Part shown: positions 6,160 to 7,871 of the stretch, one piece after another
Numbering within the stretch: the stretch's first letter is position 1
Layout of the letters: every line of letters begins with the position of its first letter
Source: Kiritimatiellia bacterium
GTDB taxonomy: Bacteria; Verrucomicrobiota; Kiritimatiellia; SLAD01
DNA length: 7,871 bases
Direction of reading: 5' to 3'
Assembly: GCA_007128275.1 (NCBI GenBank)
Contig: SKXR01000188.1
Span: 1-7,871 of the forward strand
Notes under the pieces: model-generated
Databases searched by the model: none
What the model was told of the DNA's origin: nothing
Seen by the model: the letters and a program-made list of their open reading frames with translations, nothing else
Program-made: the position numbers and the translations under genes

Positions 6160-6882
6160 ATGAAGTATGCCATATTAGGAGACATTCACGCGAATCTGGA
6201 GGCATTGCGAGCGGTGCTCGCCGATGCGAAGAAACGGGGCGTGACGAAGTATGTATGTCTGGGCGACATCGTGGGCTACAATGCCAGTCCCGTGGAATGT
6301 TTGGAATTGGTGCGGGAATTGAACTGCCCGGTTGTGCGCGGCAATCATGACCACTATTGCGCGATTGACGACACCCTGAATGGATTTCACCCCATTGCGG
6401 CCGATGTGGTGGGCTGGACCCGGAAACAGTTATCGGCCGAGCAGCGGGATTTCTTACGCGGGCTGAAATATGTGTCGCGTGTGGAGACGTTCACGATTGT
6501 GCACAGCACACTGGATACCCCGGAGATGTGGGGGTATGTTTTCGACAAGCTCGAAGCCGACGCCAGTTTTGCTTATCAGACGACGTCGCTTTGCTTCTAT
6601 GGGCACACGCATGTGCCGTTGGCCTTCGAAAAGACGGATCGCGTCCGCGTGGGGCTCTATTCGAAAATAAGAATTATGCTGGGCCGCAAGTATTTTATCA
6701 ACGCCGGCAGCGTGGGCCAACCGCGCGACGGCGATCCGCGGGCCGCCTATGTGACGTTTGATATGTTGAAGAACGAAATCGAACTGCATCGGGTGGCCTA
6801 TGATTTCCGGATCACGCAAAAGAAAATCGCGGACGCCGGATTGCCGGAACGTGTGGCATCGCGTTTGGCAGTTGGACGCTAA
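6160..6882 (+). CDS. Calcineurin-like metallophosphoesterase family protein
   Basis: A 240-residue cytoplasmic enzyme of the calcineurin-like (YfcE/PF12850-type) superfamily, which cleaves phosphomono- or diesters with two metals. Motifs in order are GDIHAN (Asp8, His10), LGDIVGYN (Asp36), VRGNHDH (Asn62, His63), VHST (His115), YGHTHVP (His149, His151) and NAGSVGQPRDGDPRAAY near the C-terminus, so the active site is complete. The substrate cannot be told from sequence. Related single-domain proteins include phosphodiesterases and the more distant diadenosine tetraphosphatases. ATG 6160 is preferred to the adjacent TTG at 6157 because GGGA at 6149-6152 lies 7 nt before it and the family begins MKYAILGDIH. 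It follows acyP by 12 nt. Confidence 0.92.
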   Translation: MKYAILGDIHANLEALRAVLADAKKRGVTKYVCLGDIVGYNASPVECLELVRELNCPVVRGNHDHYCAIDDTLNGFHPIAADVVGWTRKQLSAEQRDFLRGLKYVSRVETFTIVHSTLDTPEMWGYVFDKLEADASFAYQTTSLCFYGHTHVPLAFEKTDRVRVGLYSKIRIMLGRKYFINAGSVGQPRDGDPRAAYVTFDMLKNEIELHRVAYDFRITQKKIADAGLPERVASRLAVGR

Positions 6883-6913
6883 TCGCTCTCCTCAGGGGTA
6901 TGTACAACGCATC

Positions 6914-7717
6914 ATGAAATACTTAATGACAGCCATGGTAATCGGATTGGGCATGATCACGCCGGTTTGGGGGCAGATCCAGATCTCTTGCCGTATCGAG
7001 CCCACCCGCGCCGTGTTGTACGAGCCGATCATTGCCACGATTCGCATTCAAAACACCACCGGTCGCGCCATTACTTTACGGGACGACACGCCGGGCGCCC
7101 GATTGTGGATGGAAATCGAACAGCAACCCGGCCGCACCATGCGCCAGACCAGTCCTTTCGTGTTGGGTAACCCCCTTGTTGTTCCTCCGCGCGAGACGAT
7201 CACGCATCGGATCAACATTGCGCAGGCTTACGACATGCGGAACACGGGGCCGTACACCATACGAGCGCGCTTGGACTGGGATGGGACCGCTTATGTCTCC
7301 GGAAAAGTATTCGTGGATGTCGTGCCCGGGCTCGAAGTGAAGCGGCTGATGGGGGCGGTGGCGCCGGACGGAACCGGGCGACGCTTGTATCGTCTGTTGT
7401 CCCTGAACCGGGATCGCGGGGAACACCTCTTTCTACGAATCGATGATGAATCGCAAGGCCTCTGCTATGGGGTGATGGATCTCGGGCGCATTGTCCGCGT
7501 GCAGAGCCCGATGATGCAAGTGGATGGAGCCAACCATATCCATATCCTGCATCAAGCGGGTCCCGGCCGATTTCTCCATCACGTCTTTACGCCGAACGGC
7601 GAACAAGTACTCCGTCGCGCCTATACCAGCGAAGATCCGGGGGTGTCGCTGGTCCATGGCCGGGACGGAAGCGTGCGGGTGGAAGGGGCCACATCCAGCC
7701 ACATGGAACACGATTGA
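6914..7717 (+). CDS. Secreted protein of unknown function, Ig-like N-terminal domain
   Basis: I do not recognise a family. The protein has 267 residues with a clear signal peptide (MKYLMTAMVIGLGMITPVWG) and likely cleavage after VWG, so the mature protein would start with Gln21. Residues 21 to about 140 look like a beta-sandwich: IEPTRAVLYEPIIATIRIQN (28-47), ETITHRINI and GPYTIRARLDWDG, a pattern seen in Ig-like or cohesin-like extracellular domains. From about 150 on, repeated short strands (YRLLSLN, EHLFLRIDD, IHILHQA, RFLHHVFTPNG, VSLVHGRDGSVRV) suggest a second beta domain, perhaps propeller-like. ATG 6914 was chosen because the signal peptide begins there; the frame is open upstream to 6800 but that part overlaps the metallophosphoesterase gene. 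AGGGG at 6894-6898 is 15 nt away, too far for an ideal ribosome site. The gap after the upstream gene is 31 nt, so co-transcription is plausible. Confidence 0.75.
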   Translation: MKYLMTAMVIGLGMITPVWGQIQISCRIEPTRAVLYEPIIATIRIQNTTGRAITLRDDTPGARLWMEIEQQPGRTMRQTSPFVLGNPLVVPPRETITHRINIAQAYDMRNTGPYTIRARLDWDGTAYVSGKVFVDVVPGLEVKRLMGAVAPDGTGRRLYRLLSLNRDRGEHLFLRIDDESQGLCYGVMDLGRIVRVQSPMMQVDGANHIHILHQAGPGRFLHHVFTPNGEQVLRRAYTSEDPGVSLVHGRDGSVRVEGATSSHMEHD

Positions 7718-7735
7718 ATCGGGCAGAAGCACCCA

Positions 7736-7764
7736 TTGACGAGCCTCCCCGACCGTGTTAGATA
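7736..7764 (+). promoter_or_regulatory. Sigma70-type promoter of the tRNA-Leu gene
   Basis: TTGACG (7736-7741), a 17-nt spacer and TAGATA (7759-7764) form a near-consensus promoter. The expected start is near 7771, about 14 nt before the tRNA, giving a very short 5' leader as usual for a separately transcribed tRNA. It begins 18 nt after the stop of the secreted-protein gene. Confidence 0.65.
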
Positions 7765-7784
7765 TAAGCCTGTAATTCCCTATT

Positions 7785-7871
7785 GCACCCGTGGTGGAAC
7801 TGGCAGACACGCAAGATTCAGGTTCTTGTGCTCGCAAGGGCGTGGAGGTTCGAATCCTCTCGGGTGCACCA
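7785..7871 (+). tRNA. tRNA-Leu (anticodon CAG)
   Basis: A complete 87-nt class II tRNA. The acceptor arms GCACCCG (7785-7791) and CGGGTGC (7861-7867) pair perfectly, followed by discriminator A7868 and an encoded CCA at 7869-7871. The anticodon stem CAAGA (7812-7816) / TCTTG (7824-7828) encloses loop TTCAGGT with anticodon CAG at 7819-7821, which reads CUG leucine codons. The long variable arm around GCTCGCAAGGGC and the TTCGAAT T-loop (about 7839-7845) fit tRNA-Leu, as does discriminator A. The window ends exactly at the CCA, so neighbours on the right are unknown. Confidence 0.96.

Noticed and set aside
6900..6917. Five-codon mini-ORF (ATG TAC AAC GCA TCA TGA) overlapping the start at 6914, a possible leader peptide
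   Set aside because: AGGGG is only 1 nt before its ATG, too close for initiation, and no attenuator structure follows.
7785..7871. tRNA-Leu as an integration (att) site for a mobile element
   Set aside because: The window ends at the tRNA 3' end and no integrase or duplicated tRNA tail is visible, so nothing supports it here.

Overview
The window (moderately high GC, judged by eye) looks like an ordinary chromosomal segment of a bacterium from the Planctomycetes-Verrucomicrobia-Kiritimatiellota (PVC) side of the tree. Three things point there: a protein of the TIGR03790 family, which I know mainly from planctomycetes and relatives; an intergenic repeat whose minus-strand translation contains GTGILPV, a string common in spurious hypothetical proteins from these groups; and the mixture of housekeeping enzymes with secreted proteins of unknown role. 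The phylum is an inference, not a demonstrated fact.

Layout. (1) Positions 2-505 hold the C-terminal 167 residues of a membrane-integral, ion-pumping pyrophosphatase (hppA). A long imperfect hairpin follows at 511-568. (2) Positions 573-4536 hold four tightly packed plus-strand genes, probably one transcription unit: a PhnP-like metallo-beta-lactamase-fold phosphodiesterase, a secreted TIGR03790 protein with a helical C-terminal tail, a TatD-family metal-dependent hydrolase, and a lipoprotein glutaminyl-peptide cyclotransferase. Gaps are 16 nt, 1 nt and a 4-nt overlap. (3) Positions 4537-4685 lie between convergent genes and carry a 78-bp element with terminal inverted repeats and two internal hairpins. 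(4) On the minus strand, 5728-4686 encodes signal peptidase I (lepB), overlapping by 4 nt a small membrane-anchored protein that probably starts at a TTG codon. (5) From a divergent 122-nt spacer, plus-strand genes run on: acylphosphatase, a calcineurin-like metallophosphoesterase and a secreted protein of unknown function. (6) A complete tRNA-Leu(CAG) with encoded CCA ends exactly at the last base, preceded by a good sigma70-type promoter.

How the genes may fit together. Several act on phosphate esters or anhydrides (pyrophosphatase, PhnP-like phosphodiesterase, TatD hydrolase, acylphosphatase, metallophosphoesterase). Several concern the envelope (signal peptidase, lipoprotein cyclotransferase, two signal-peptide proteins, one anchored protein). 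No shared pathway is proven. I found no CRISPR array, transposase, phage gene or toxin-antitoxin pair, and no clear new defence or biosynthetic system. The items most worth a second look are the TIGR03790 protein, which resembles a gingipain-fold protein without the usual catalytic pair, and the intergenic repeat.
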